A stretch of 64,000 bases of DNA from Shimia_B sp038528385 (lineage in GTDB: Bacteria > Pseudomonadota > Alphaproteobacteria > Rhodobacterales > Rhodobacteraceae). Position numbers and translations under genes: made by a program. Below the pieces are notes generated by a model. The model was not told the DNA's origin, did not search any database, and saw nothing but the letters and a program-made list of their open reading frames with translations. This document shows, one piece after another, positions 40,553-49,515 of the stretch. Numbering within the stretch: the stretch's first letter is position 1; each line of letters opens with the position of its first letter. The DNA lies in NCBI GenBank assembly GCA_038528385.1, contig JBCBET010000003.1, forward strand, positions 124,001-188,000. Reading direction: 5' to 3'.

Positions 40553-41631
40553 GCCTTGGCGCCCTTCTTGCCGGAGCCCAGCAGCGCGGGCTGCCCGGCA
40601 TCGAGCGGCCAGCGGGGTCGGGCGGAAAGCCCCATCCCGTCACGGTGGCCCTGCGCGAAGTGCAGCCCCCCGGCATGGGCGATCATCGCGGCATTGTCGG
40701 TGCAAAGCGCGAGCGGCGGCGCCACGAAGGCCACCCCCTGCGCTTCTGCGAGCCCGGAGAGGGCGGCGCGCACGGGTCCATTGGCCGCTACGCCACCGGC
40801 CACGGCGAGCACCGGCGCGGCAGGTGCCTCGCGCCCGTAGAGGCTCAGAGCCCGCGCCGTCTTGGCCGCCAGCACATCCACCACGGCGGCCTGGAAACCC
40901 GCGGCGAGGTCGGCCTGGCTTTGCCGTGTGAGGCCCCCCTCCGCCGCCATGGCCCCGTCGCGGGCGCGTAGTACGGCGGTCTTCAGACCCGAAAACGACA
41001 GGTTGCAATCCTCCCGGTCGAGCAGCGGGCGGGGCAGGGCGAAGCGCCCGGCATCGCCGCCGCGTGCGCAGGCCTCCACCGCCGGGCCGCCGGGCTGCGG
41101 CAGGCCCAGGAGGCGCGCGACCTTGTCGAAGGCCTCCCCTGGCGCGTCGTCGATCGTGCCGCCGAGGCGGGTGAACGACGCCGGGCCGCGCACGATCAGG
41201 AACTGGCAATGCCCGCCGGAGACGAGAAGCATGAGGTAGGGATAGTCCACCCCGTCCGTCAGCACCGGGGTGAGCGCGTGCCCGGCCAGGTGATTGACGC
41301 CGATGAGCGGCAGACCAGTGGCGGCGGCGAGGCCCTTGGCGCACATGACGCCGGAGAGGACGCCGCCGATGAGGCCCGGCCCGGCGGTCACCGCGATGGC
41401 CGCGCAATCGCCCAGCGCCACGCCCGCCTCCGTCAGCGCCTGCGCCACCGCGCCGTCGATCTTTTCCGCGTGGGCGCGCGCGGCGATCTCGGGAACGACG
41501 CCGCCGAATTCGGCATGGAGCGTCGATTGACCGTGGACCACGCTCGACAGCACTTCGGGCCGGTTCCCCATCCGCACCACGGCGGCGGCGGTGTCGTCGC
41601 AGCTGCTTTCGAGGCCGAGGATCAAGGTCAT
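40549..41631 (-). CDS. tsaD: tRNA N6-threonylcarbamoyladenosine transferase TsaD
   Basis: 360 residues from the ATG at 41629-41631. LGLESSCDDTAAAVV opens the ASKHA fold, HAEFGGVVPEIAARAHAE near 40 and NHLAGHALTP (about 120-129, the HxxxH metal site) follow, and GGVAANGPVR near 290 closes it. It transfers the threonylcarbamoyl group from TsaC product to A37 of ANN-decoding tRNAs, aided by TsaB and TsaE. The gene heads the operon continuing with gpsA and is divergent from hemD (43 bp apart). Confidence 0.97.
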   Translation of the reverse strand: MTLILGLESSCDDTAAAVVRMGNRPEVLSSVVHGQSTLHAEFGGVVPEIAARAHAEKIDGAVAQALTEAGVALGDCAAIAVTAGPGLIGGVLSGVMCAKGLAAATGLPLIGVNHLAGHALTPVLTDGVDYPYLMLLVSGGHCQFLIVRGPASFTRLGGTIDDAPGEAFDKVARLLGLPQPGGPAVEACARGGDAGRFALPRPLLDREDCNLSFSGLKTAVLRARDGAMAAEGGLTRQSQADLAAGFQAAVVDVLAAKTARALSLYGREAPAAPVLAVAGGVAANGPVRAALSGLAEAQGVAFVAPPLALCTDNAAMIAHAGGLHFAQGHRDGMGLSARPRWPLDAGQPALLGSGKKGAKA

Positions 41632-41674
41632 CGCGTTGCTCCCATGGGCGCACCCCCTTACTGTCGCGCCGGAG

Positions 41675-42388
41675 ATGACACAAGCGCCCGCCCCCGTCTG
41701 CCTCCTTACCCGCCCGGCGGCGCAGGCGGCGCGCTTCGCGGCGCGCGTGGAGGCGGAGCTTTCGCTGCCGTCGCTGATCAGCCCGCTCCTGCGCATCGCG
41801 CCCGTGCAAGCCAGCATCGACTGGACGACTTGCGCTGGTGCGATTCTCACCTCCCAGCACGCCGCGTCCCGGCTCGCGGCACTCGGCGCGCCCCGGGCTC
41901 TGCCGGTCTATGCGGTGGGCACGCGGACGGCGGAGATCGCGTCGGAGCATGGCTTCGCGGCGGAGGCCTTGGGCGGCGATGTGGAGGCTTTCCTACCCGC
42001 GCTCCTGGCGCGGCTCGCGGGCGCGGTCGCGCCGGGTGCCCTCCTTCATCTCCGCGGCGTCCAGTCCCGCGGGGACCTGGCCGCGCGGCTCACCGAAAGC
42101 GGCGTGCCCTGCGAGGAAGCCGTGGTTTATCAACAGCTCGAAGAGGCGCTCACGGCGGAGGCCAGCGCATATCTCGCCGGCGGGGAGCCCGTCATCGCGC
42201 CGGTCTTCTCGCCGCGCAGCGGGCAGCTCCTCGCCCGGGCCGCGCCGTTTCGCGCGCCGGTGCACGTGGTCGCCATGAGCGCGAACGTGGCGGCGTCCTT
42301 CGACGGTGTCGCCCTCGCCGGGCTCTGCGTGGCCGATCTGCCCACGGAAGAGGCAATGATCGCGGCCATGGCCCGAATTTCTCGGTGA
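41675..42388 (+). CDS. hemD: Uroporphyrinogen-III synthase
   Basis: 237 residues from the ATG at 41675. HemD is poorly conserved, but CLLTRPAAQAARFAARV at the N-terminus, GAILTSQHAASRLAAL near 54, YAVGTRTAEIASEHGF near 78 and LHLRGVQSRGDLAARL near 127 give the two-domain pattern. It closes and inverts ring D to form the heme precursor. It is followed at 42475 by the mitofilin-like gene and hemY, the conserved alphaproteobacterial order. It is divergent from tsaD. Confidence 0.9.
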   Translation: MTQAPAPVCLLTRPAAQAARFAARVEAELSLPSLISPLLRIAPVQASIDWTTCAGAILTSQHAASRLAALGAPRALPVYAVGTRTAEIASEHGFAAEALGGDVEAFLPALLARLAGAVAPGALLHLRGVQSRGDLAARLTESGVPCEEAVVYQQLEEALTAEASAYLAGGEPVIAPVFSPRSGQLLARAAPFRAPVHVVAMSANVAASFDGVALAGLCVADLPTEEAMIAAMARISR

Positions 42389-42474
42389 AGCGGCTTGCTT
42401 GAGGGTGCCCGCGTGCAAGAGTAGGTTGAGGCAAGGCGCGCCCGTTGCGGCGCCAAGCACGATAGGGGATCTCG

Positions 42475-43899
42475 GTGGCTGCCAAGAAAAAACCGACTTC
42501 ATCGAAGGACGAGATCGAAGACGCGGAGGTTGTGAAACCCGCCTCGGAGGCCGACCCCGAAGAGACCGAAACGGCGGCTGATGCGCCGAGCGAGGCTGCG
42601 GATGACGCGGCCGACGTGACGGCGGCTGATGTGGCTGACGAGACCGCGGCCGACACGGCCGACAAAACAGCGGCCGACACGGCCGACGATACAGCGGCCG
42701 ACACGGCCGACGAGCCCGCGGACGAGACCGGGCGCGAAGCCGAACTCGGCGGTAGCGGGGATGACACGCTCGAAGGCTCCGCCGGTCCTCAAGCGGACGA
42801 CGCCGCCTCCGACATCGTGGGTGACGGGACGCGCGACGCCGATGCGACGCTCGTGGGCGACGATAGCGACCGCCTAGAAGAGCCAGCCGAGACCGGAGAA
42901 GAAAGCGAGGCCGCCACGCCGCCCCCCGCCGCGGTCCCGCCGCCGCCGAAACGCGGCGGGCTCTCCGTGGTTGTCGGCGGCGCGCTGGCGGCTTTGCTCG
43001 GCTTCGTCGTGGCGCAGGTCGTGCCCGAAGGCTGGCCGATGACGCCCGACACGGGCGTCACGGACGCGCTCGCCGACGCGGATGCGGAGCTTGCGGCGGT
43101 CGTGGCGGACAAGCTCGACCCCGCCGCCCTCGATCCGCTGGCGACGCAGCTCTCCGATATCGCCGCGCGCCTCGACGCGCTGTCGGCCGAGGCCGCGGCC
43201 GGGCGCGAGGCGCTGGAGAGCCGCATCGCCGCGTTGGAAGACCGGCCCATCGTGGATCTCTCCACGCTCGACAATTCCGAGGCCGTGGAGGCAGAGCTCT
43301 CGGCCCTGCGCGCCGAGATCGCCGCCGTCTCCGCCGAGGCCCAGCGCCAGATCGAAGCGGCCCGAAGCGAGGCCTCCATCCTCGAACAGAATGCCGCCGA
43401 GGCCGCCGACGCCGCCGCGCGGCGGGCCGCGCTCTCCCGCGTGCTGGCGGCCCTCGACAGCGGCGTGCCCTACGAGGCGACGCTCACGGAATTCGCGGAG
43501 ATCAGCGGCGGCGAGATCCCCGCGGCGCTCACCGCGGCCGCGGTCGATGGCGTGCCCACGCTTTCGGCCCTGCAGGAGGAGTTCCCGCCGCTGGCCCGCC
43601 AGGCGCTCGCGGCGATGCGCGCCGAGAATGCCGGCGGCGAGAACACGATGGGCAATTTCTTTCGCAACCAGTTCGGCGTGCGCAGCCTCTCGCCCCAGGA
43701 CGGCGACACGCCCGACGCGGTGCTCAGCCGCATCGAAGGCGCGCTGACGGAGGGCCGCCTCGGCGACGCCCTGGCGGAGATCGACACGCTCCCCGAAAGC
43801 GGGGCCGCCGTGCTCGCCTTCTGGGTCGCCCGCGCCGAGAGCCGGCTGGCCGCGTTCCGCGCCGCCGACGCGCTCACCCAATCCCAGACTTCGAATTAA
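42475..43899 (+). CDS. Mitofilin/Mic60-like inner-membrane protein
   Basis: 474 residues from a GTG at 42475 with AGGGGA just upstream. The N-terminal ~155 residues are acidic and low-complexity, including a 24-bp tandem repeat. One membrane helix follows (GGLSVVVGGALAALLGFVVA, about 164-183), then a long coiled coil (about 200-310) and a C-terminal helical domain (LSRIEGALTEGRLGDALAEI). This layout and its place between hemD and hemY match the alphaproteobacterial relatives of mitochondrial Mic60, which shape intracytoplasmic membranes. Confidence 0.8.
   Translation: MAAKKKPTSSKDEIEDAEVVKPASEADPEETETAADAPSEAADDAADVTAADVADETAADTADKTAADTADDTAADTADEPADETGREAELGGSGDDTLEGSAGPQADDAASDIVGDGTRDADATLVGDDSDRLEEPAETGEESEAATPPPAAVPPPPKRGGLSVVVGGALAALLGFVVAQVVPEGWPMTPDTGVTDALADADAELAAVVADKLDPAALDPLATQLSDIAARLDALSAEAAAGREALESRIAALEDRPIVDLSTLDNSEAVEAELSALRAEIAAVSAEAQRQIEAARSEASILEQNAAEAADAAARRAALSRVLAALDSGVPYEATLTEFAEISGGEIPAALTAAAVDGVPTLSALQEEFPPLARQALAAMRAENAGGENTMGNFFRNQFGVRSLSPQDGDTPDAVLSRIEGALTEGRLGDALAEIDTLPESGAAVLAFWVARAESRLAAFRAADALTQSQTSN
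42643..42714. repeat. 24-bp tandem repeat in the mitofilin-like gene
   Basis: Three head-to-tail units differing at a few bases (core CGGCCGACACGGCCGAC). They encode repeats of Thr-Ala-Ala-Asp-Thr-Ala-Asp-x in the disordered acidic N-terminus and keep the frame. Confidence 0.92.
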
Positions 43900-43910
43900 G
43901 GACGCAGCCC

Positions 43911-45425
43911 ATGCTTTGGTCTCTCATTAAAGTGCTGCTCTTCGTGGCCATCGTGGCCGCGCTCGCGCTGGGCGCCGGGGCGCTTCTGGAGCTCGGCGGC
44001 GGCGTGACGGTGCAGGTGCCCGGCACCGGCATGAGCGCGCCGGTGGAGTTTTCGCTGACGCCGATCCAGATGATCATCGTGCTCGGCCTCTTCATCGTGG
44101 CGCTGGGGCTCTTCTTCAAGCTCTTCGGGCTCCTCGTCGCCACGCTGAAATTCATCAACGGGGACGAGACCGCGATCTCCCGCTATTTCGACCGCAACCG
44201 CGAGCGGCGCGGCTTCGAGGCGCTCTCGGAGGGGCTCGTGGCGCTGGCCTCGGGCGAGGGCAAGCTCGCCATGGCCAAGGCCGCGAAGGCCGAGCGCTAT
44301 CTCGGCCGGCCCGAACTCACCAACCTCGTCACCGCCCAGGCCGCGGAAATGACCGGCGACAGGACGCGGGCGGCGGAGGTCTACAAAAGGCTCCTGCAGG
44401 ATGACCGCACGCGCTTCGTGGGCGTCAACGGGCTCTTGAAGCAGAAACTCGACGCGGGCGACACCGACACCGCGCTCAAGCTCGCCGAGAAGGCCTTCGC
44501 GCTCAAACCCAAGCACGTGGAGACCCAGGACACCCTCCTCAGGCTCCAGGCGGGCGAAAAGGACTGGACCGGCGCGCGCGCGACGATCGGCGCCAAGCTG
44601 AAACACGGCTCCATGCCCCGCGATCTGCACAAGCGGCGCGATGCGGTGCTGGCGATCTCGGAGGCGCGGACGCTGCGCACCGAGGGCAAGCTCGACCAGG
44701 CCCAGAAGCTCGCGATCGAGGCGAACCGCCTCTCGCCCGAACTCATTCCCGCCGCCGTCATGGCCGCTCAGGCCCATACCGAGCAGGGCAAACCGCGCTA
44801 TGCCACCCGCGTGCTGAAGGCGGCATGGGACGCGCTCCCCCATCCGGAGCTCGCGGCGGCCTTCGCCGCCATCGAACCCGACGAGAGCCCCAGCGCCCGG
44901 ATCAAACGCTTCAAAGCGCTCACCAAGGGCAAGCCCAACGATCCCGAGACCCGCATGGTCAATGCGGAGCTTCATATCAGTGCGGAGGATTTCCCGGCGG
45001 CCAAGCGCGCCATGGGCGATCTGGCGGAAACCGATCCCTCCACGCGAGCGCTCACGATCATGGCGGCCATCGCCCGCGGCGAAGGCGCCGATGACGCCAC
45101 CGTGCGCGACTGGCTCACCCGTGCCATCGCCGCCCCGCGCGATCCGGCCTGGATCTGCGACCTCTGCGGGGAGATCCACGCCACCTGGGATCCCACCTGC
45201 GACAATTGCGGGGCCTTCGACACGCTGAGCTGGAAGCGCCCCCAGGCGGGCGAGATCGATTCGGGCCCGGGCGCCAAGATGCTCCCGCTCCTGGCCTCGG
45301 TGCCCATCGCCTCGCCCGCGCCGCCCGTGCCGGTGACCGATGGCGACCAGGGCGGCGCCGAGGCGGCCGCGGTGATCGAGGACCCTGCCGACGCAGCGGA
45401 CGCCGGTCGCGTGGCGCAAAAATAG
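43911..45425 (+). CDS. hemY: HemY-type TPR membrane protein
   Basis: 504 residues. Two membrane helices (about 5-27 and 50-72) are followed by TPR-like helical repeats (for example AKAERYLGRPELTNLVTAQA and DTALKLAEKAFALKPKHVET). The C-terminus has a zinc-ribbon-like pair CDLCGEIHATWDPTCDNC and a proline-rich tail, as in alphaproteobacterial HemY. It is linked to protoheme synthesis, but its biochemical role is not settled; it is unrelated to protoporphyrinogen oxidase despite the symbol. It starts 11 bp after the mitofilin-like gene. Confidence 0.9.
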   Translation: MLWSLIKVLLFVAIVAALALGAGALLELGGGVTVQVPGTGMSAPVEFSLTPIQMIIVLGLFIVALGLFFKLFGLLVATLKFINGDETAISRYFDRNRERRGFEALSEGLVALASGEGKLAMAKAAKAERYLGRPELTNLVTAQAAEMTGDRTRAAEVYKRLLQDDRTRFVGVNGLLKQKLDAGDTDTALKLAEKAFALKPKHVETQDTLLRLQAGEKDWTGARATIGAKLKHGSMPRDLHKRRDAVLAISEARTLRTEGKLDQAQKLAIEANRLSPELIPAAVMAAQAHTEQGKPRYATRVLKAAWDALPHPELAAAFAAIEPDESPSARIKRFKALTKGKPNDPETRMVNAELHISAEDFPAAKRAMGDLAETDPSTRALTIMAAIARGEGADDATVRDWLTRAIAAPRDPAWICDLCGEIHATWDPTCDNCGAFDTLSWKRPQAGEIDSGPGAKMLPLLASVPIASPAPPVPVTDGDQGGAEAAAVIEDPADAADAGRVAQK

Positions 45426-45492
45426 GCCTTTAGGCCGTCGCGAATCTTCGCTAAACGCCCGCCACCGGGGCAGACGCGCCGGTGCCTGGTAG

Positions 45493-45568
45493 GCCGCTGT
45501 AGCTCAGCTGGTAGAGCACGTCATTCGTAATGATGGGGTCGGGGGTTCGAGTCCCTTCAGCGGCACCA
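45493..45568 (+). tRNA. tRNA-Thr, anticodon CGT
   Basis: A 76-base cloverleaf with encoded CCA: acceptor GCCGCTG pairs with CAGCGGC, the D-arm is GCTC/GAGC, the anticodon stem CGTCA/TGATG encloses TTCGTAA with CGT at positions 34-36, and the T-loop is TTCGAGT. It reads ACG codons. It lies 67 bp after hemY. Confidence 0.97.
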
Positions 45569-45578
45569 GCCTTTCCTT

Positions 45579-45643
45579 GGCCTACCGCCCTGGGGGCTAC
45601 TTGAGGCGAATTTAGGCCTACCGCCCTTCGGGCTACTTGAGGC
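45579..45643. repeat. Two direct 29-bp hairpin repeats after tRNA-Thr
   Basis: Copies at 45579-45607 and 45615-45643 are identical except for two adjacent bases (GG versus TC) in the loop. Each begins GGCCTACCGCCC and ends GGGCTACTTGAGGC, so it can fold with an outer GCCT/AGGC and an inner GCCC/GGGC stem. They may terminate the tRNA transcript and the convergent kynU transcript. Confidence 0.8.
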
Positions 45644-45708
45644 CGGGGCGCGGTGTTTCTTCCCACCCGCACCACTCCCACGCATCTTCGGCACCTTGCG
45701 CGGCGCGG

Positions 45709-46887
45709 TCACGTGACGGCGGCGCGGGCCTTGAATTTCGGCGTGTCCCAGAGCGCGTGGTCCATCACCTCGGCCAGCACGTCGACGGCGCGGCGAATGT
45801 CGCCCTCGTCGAGGTAGAGCGGCGTGAAGCCGAAGCGCATGATGTCGGGGGCGCGGAAATCGCCGATGACGCCGCGGGCGATGAGCGCCTGCATGGCGGC
45901 GTAGCCTTCCGCGAACCGGAAGGAGACCTGGCTGCCGCGCTCCTCCGGGGTCCTTGGACTTGCGAGCGTGAGCATGGGGCAGCGCGCCTCCACCTCCGCG
46001 ATGAAGAGCTCGGAGAGCGCGATGGAGCGGGCGCGCACCTCCTCCATGGAAACGCCCTCCCAGAGGTCGAGCGCAGCATCGAGCGCGGCCATCTGGAGGA
46101 CGGGCGGCGTGCCCACGCGCATGCGGCCCACGGCCTCCGCGGGGCTGTAGCTCAGGTCGAAGTCGAAGGGCGCCGCGTGGCCGAGCCAGCCCGCCAGGAT
46201 GGGCGAGACGCGCTCCGCCACGTTGGGGCGAATGTGGATGAAGGCCGGCGCGCCGGGACCAGCATTGAGGTATTTGTAGGTGCAGCCCACCGCGAAATCC
46301 GCACCCACGCCCGCGAGGTCCACCGGCACCGCGCCCGCGCTGTGCGCGAGGTCCCAGAGCGTGATCGCGCCCACCGCGCGCGCCCGGTCGCTGAGCGCGG
46401 CCATGTCGTGCATCCGGCCCGTGCGGTAATCCACATGGGTGAGCATGAGGACGGCGACGCTTTCATCGAGGGCGCCCGCCACCTCCTCGGGGTCCACCAC
46501 GCGAATCTCGTGGCCCTGGCCCAGCGCCTTCACGAGGCCCTCGGCCATGTAGACATCGGTGGGGAAGTTGCCGCTATCGGTGAGGACGACGCGCCGCTCC
46601 GGCCGCAGGGCGAGCCCTGCCGAGAGCGCCTGGAAGACCTTGATCGAGAGCGTGTCGCCCACCATCACCGTGCCGGGCCCCGCACCAATGAGCGGCGCAA
46701 TGCGGTCGCCGAGCCGCGCGGGCGCGTCCATCCAGCCCGCCGCGTTCCAGCCCCGCACGAGCATCTGGCCCCATTCGGCTTCCGTCGCCTCCTTGATCCG
46801 CGCGGCGGCGTGCCGCGGCAGCGGCCCCAGCGAATTGCCGTCGAGGTAGATGACGCCCTCGGGCAGCACGAAGTCCTGTTTTCTCAT
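45709..46887 (-). CDS. kynU: Kynureninase
   Basis: 392 residues. The enzyme uses PLP to cleave kynurenine to anthranilate and alanine in tryptophan breakdown. VIYLDGNSLGPLP at the N-terminus, DSGNFPTDVYM near 105, LWDLAHSAGAVPVDL near 175 (PLP-contacting Asp) and CTYKYLNAGPGAP near 202 (PLP Lys) are the family's hallmarks. Its ATG overlaps the stop of the upstream glycosyltransferase (ATGA), an unusual partner. The other kynurenine-pathway genes are not in the window. Confidence 0.95.
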   Translation of the reverse strand: MRKQDFVLPEGVIYLDGNSLGPLPRHAAARIKEATEAEWGQMLVRGWNAAGWMDAPARLGDRIAPLIGAGPGTVMVGDTLSIKVFQALSAGLALRPERRVVLTDSGNFPTDVYMAEGLVKALGQGHEIRVVDPEEVAGALDESVAVLMLTHVDYRTGRMHDMAALSDRARAVGAITLWDLAHSAGAVPVDLAGVGADFAVGCTYKYLNAGPGAPAFIHIRPNVAERVSPILAGWLGHAAPFDFDLSYSPAEAVGRMRVGTPPVLQMAALDAALDLWEGVSMEEVRARSIALSELFIAEVEARCPMLTLASPRTPEERGSQVSFRFAEGYAAMQALIARGVIGDFRAPDIMRFGFTPLYLDEGDIRRAVDVLAEVMDHALWDTPKFKARAAVT

Positions 46888-47936
46888 TTCGGCTCCTTCC
46901 AGGCCTCGTCGAGGAGGCCGTCATAGACGGCGAGGATCGCCTCCGCCTCGCGCTCGATGCGGAAATTCTCGGTGACGTGACGGTAGGCGGCGCGGCCCAT
47001 GGCGTCGAGATCGCCCGAGAGCGCGTCGAGGATCGCCCGCTCCATGGCGGCGCGGTCCCCGGGCGCCAGAAGCGTGCCGGTCTGCCCGTCGACGACGAGG
47101 TCCTCGAACGCGCCCACGCGGGTGGCGATGACCGGCACCCCCGAGGCCATGGCCTCCAGCGGGGTGAGGCCGAACCCCTCCCACCGCTGGGGCGCGACGA
47201 AGAGGTCGAGGGCGCGGTACCACTCCGCGATCCGGTCCACCGGCACCTCCGGCACGAAGCGGATGCGGTGGTGAAGACCCGCATTGCGGATGCGCTGCTC
47301 GAGGCGTTCCTGGAATTCGACATGCTTTTCAGTGGCGCGGCCGATCACGGCGCCGCGCACCCGGCGGTCCGCCTTGCACACGGCGATCATCGCGTCGACG
47401 AAGACATCGGTGCCCTTCTGGTGCCGGATGCGGCCCACGCAGCCAACGAAGATGTCGTCCTGTGGCAGCCCCAGCGCGGCCTTCGCGGCGCGGCGGTCTT
47501 CGGGCGGCGAAAAGCGCGCGGTATCGATCCCGTGGGGGATGACGGCGGCCGCGCCCGCGAGGTAGCTCGCCGTCTTCGACGACGTGGCGATGACCGCGTC
47601 CATGCGCGCGATGAGCCAGCGCGTGTAGCCGGTGTGAACGCGCTGGGAGGCCGAGGTGAAGAGCAGCCGGAACCGGCGCCGCAGCACGTGGCGCAGGACA
47701 AGGCCCGCGAGCATCTCCGTGTTGCGCCGCGCGTGCCAGACCCGCCACCGCGTGTTGGGCAGCGTGGCCGCGCGCCAAAGCGGGATATGCGGCACGTCGG
47801 CGGGCATACCGGGCCCCGTGGCCACGACCCCGCGCCCGGCCATGAGCGGCACGAGGCGCGCGATGGTGGCGGTCACGCCCGAGAGGCGGCGCTTGAAATT
47901 CGGAGCGACGACGCGGATGTCGGCCGGCCGCGTCAC
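46884..47936 (-). CDS. lpsB: GT4 glycosyltransferase, LpsB-like core mannosyltransferase
   Basis: 350 residues from a GTG at 47934-47936 that overlaps the ubiB stop. VVAPNFKRRLSGVTATIARL at the start, LLFTSASQRVHTGYTRWLI near 100, VIPHGIDTARFSPP near 138 and PQRWEGFGLTPLEAMASGVP (about 257-276, the E-x7-E donor site) match the LpsB type that adds mannose to the lipopolysaccharide inner core. The specific LpsB call rests on the N-terminal signature. It lies between ubiB and kynU with overlaps at both ends. Confidence 0.8.
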   Translation of the reverse strand: MTRPADIRVVAPNFKRRLSGVTATIARLVPLMAGRGVVATGPGMPADVPHIPLWRAATLPNTRWRVWHARRNTEMLAGLVLRHVLRRRFRLLFTSASQRVHTGYTRWLIARMDAVIATSSKTASYLAGAAAVIPHGIDTARFSPPEDRRAAKAALGLPQDDIFVGCVGRIRHQKGTDVFVDAMIAVCKADRRVRGAVIGRATEKHVEFQERLEQRIRNAGLHHRIRFVPEVPVDRIAEWYRALDLFVAPQRWEGFGLTPLEAMASGVPVIATRVGAFEDLVVDGQTGTLLAPGDRAAMERAILDALSGDLDAMGRAAYRHVTENFRIEREAEAILAVYDGLLDEAWKEPK

Positions 47937-49459
47937 AGGAAATTGGCGACGCCCGCCCCGAAGGCCGCGCTGACGATGGCCACCAGTGCCACGATCCTCA
48001 GCGAGGTGCGCTGCGGCGCCTCGCGGGAGCGCGGGTTCGACACCTCGATGAGGGCGCGTTCGGCGAGCTGCGGCAGGCGCGGCCCGAAGCGCGAGAGCAC
48101 GCGCGCCGTCTCGAAGAGGTCCTTCGCCAGCGCCTGGGGCCCCACGTTGCGGCGCACGTAATCCTCCACCACGGGCTTGGCGACCGACCAGATGTTTATG
48201 TTGGGGTTGAGCGTGCGCGACACGCCCTCCACCACCACCATGGTGCGCTGGAGCAGGATGAGCTCCGTCCGCGTCTCCATCCCGAAGCGTTCCGTCACCT
48301 CGAAGAGATAGGCCAGAAGCCGGCCCATGGAGATGCGCGAGGCGTCCATGCCGAAGATCGGCTCCCCCACGGAGCGGAGCGCGCGGGCGAACTCCTCCAC
48401 GTCGCGGTCGGCGGGCACGTAGCCCGCTTCGAAATGGACCTCCGCCACGCGCTTGTAGTCCTTCCGGATGAAGCCGAAGAGGATCTCGGCATAGACCCGG
48501 CGGGTGTATTCGTCGAGCCGCCCCATGATCCCGAAATCGAGCGCGATGAGCTCGCCCTTCGCGCCGATCTTGAGATTGCCCTGGTGCATGTCGCCGTGGA
48601 AATAACCGTCCCGCAGCGCGTGGCGCAGGAAGAAGCGGAGCACGCTCTCGCCCAGGTCGTAGCGGTCGTGGCCCGCGGCCTCGATGGCCGCGAGGTCGGA
48701 GGCGTTGAGCCCGTCGACCCAGGCGAGCGTCATGACGCGGCGTGAGGACAGGTCCCATTTGACGGCGGGCACGTCAAAGCCCTCGTCCTTTTCGGTATTG
48801 GCGGCGAATTCGGCGGCGGCGGAGCTCTCGAGGCGCAGGTCGAGCTCGGCCATGACCACGCCCTCGAAATGGCCGATGACGTCGAGCGGCTTGAGCCGCC
48901 GCGACATGGGCGAGAGGCGGTCCACCATCCAAGCGGCCAGGTAGAAGGCGTCGATATCCTTGCGGAAGGCACGCTCGATCCCCGGGCGCAGCACCTTCAC
49001 GGCCACGGTCTCTCCGGTGTCGCGGACCACGGCCTTGTGGACTTGCGCGAGCGAGGCGGCGGCGATGGGCTCCGAGAGGCTCACGAACGTGTCGTCCACC
49101 CGCACGCCGAGCTCCGCCTCCATGGTGGCCTTGGCATCGCGGAGAGAAAAGGGCGGCAGCTTGTCCTGAAGCACCCGAAGCTGCACTGCGAGCTCCTCGC
49201 CCACGACATCGGGGCGCGTGGACAGGATCTGCCCGAACTTGATGTAGGCCGGGCCTAGCGCGGTCAGCGCGCGGGTGAGCGGCGGCATCATCGGATCGCC
49301 CCGGTAGCCCAGCCATTGAAACGGCCAGCCCAGGATGCGCGCCACGAGGCGGAGCGGCGCGGGGGCATCCATCGCCTCGAGCACGACGCCCATAGCGCCC
49401 GTCCGTTCGAGCGTGGCGCCGGTGCGGATCAGGCGCAGGATATTATGGGGCCCGCGCAT
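47933..49459 (-). CDS. ubiB: Ubiquinone biosynthesis ATPase/kinase UbiB
   Basis: 508 residues. The atypical-kinase features are YIKFGQILSTRPDVV with the KxGQ motif (about 70-84), the Ala-rich loop IAAASLAQVHKAV near 131, HGDMHQGNLKIG near 285 and LDFGIMG near 305. One or two C-terminal membrane helices (ALVAIVSAAFGAGVANFL) anchor it. It supports coenzyme Q synthesis, possibly by extracting intermediates from the membrane. ubiE precedes it by 56 bp on the same strand. Confidence 0.95.
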   Translation of the reverse strand: MRGPHNILRLIRTGATLERTGAMGVVLEAMDAPAPLRLVARILGWPFQWLGYRGDPMMPPLTRALTALGPAYIKFGQILSTRPDVVGEELAVQLRVLQDKLPPFSLRDAKATMEAELGVRVDDTFVSLSEPIAAASLAQVHKAVVRDTGETVAVKVLRPGIERAFRKDIDAFYLAAWMVDRLSPMSRRLKPLDVIGHFEGVVMAELDLRLESSAAAEFAANTEKDEGFDVPAVKWDLSSRRVMTLAWVDGLNASDLAAIEAAGHDRYDLGESVLRFFLRHALRDGYFHGDMHQGNLKIGAKGELIALDFGIMGRLDEYTRRVYAEILFGFIRKDYKRVAEVHFEAGYVPADRDVEEFARALRSVGEPIFGMDASRISMGRLLAYLFEVTERFGMETRTELILLQRTMVVVEGVSRTLNPNINIWSVAKPVVEDYVRRNVGPQALAKDLFETARVLSRFGPRLPQLAERALIEVSNPRSREAPQRTSLRIVALVAIVSAAFGAGVANFL

Positions 49460-49515
49460 CTATCCGCGGCGGGGACACGAATTTCTTCGGAAATTCGTGC
49501 GCGCTTTCAGAGACA

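Noticed and set aside
45451..45681. A short minus-strand ORF over the tRNA-Thr containing GTRTPDPIITNDVLYQLSY
   Set aside because: This is the well-known spurious protein read from the antisense of a tRNA gene.
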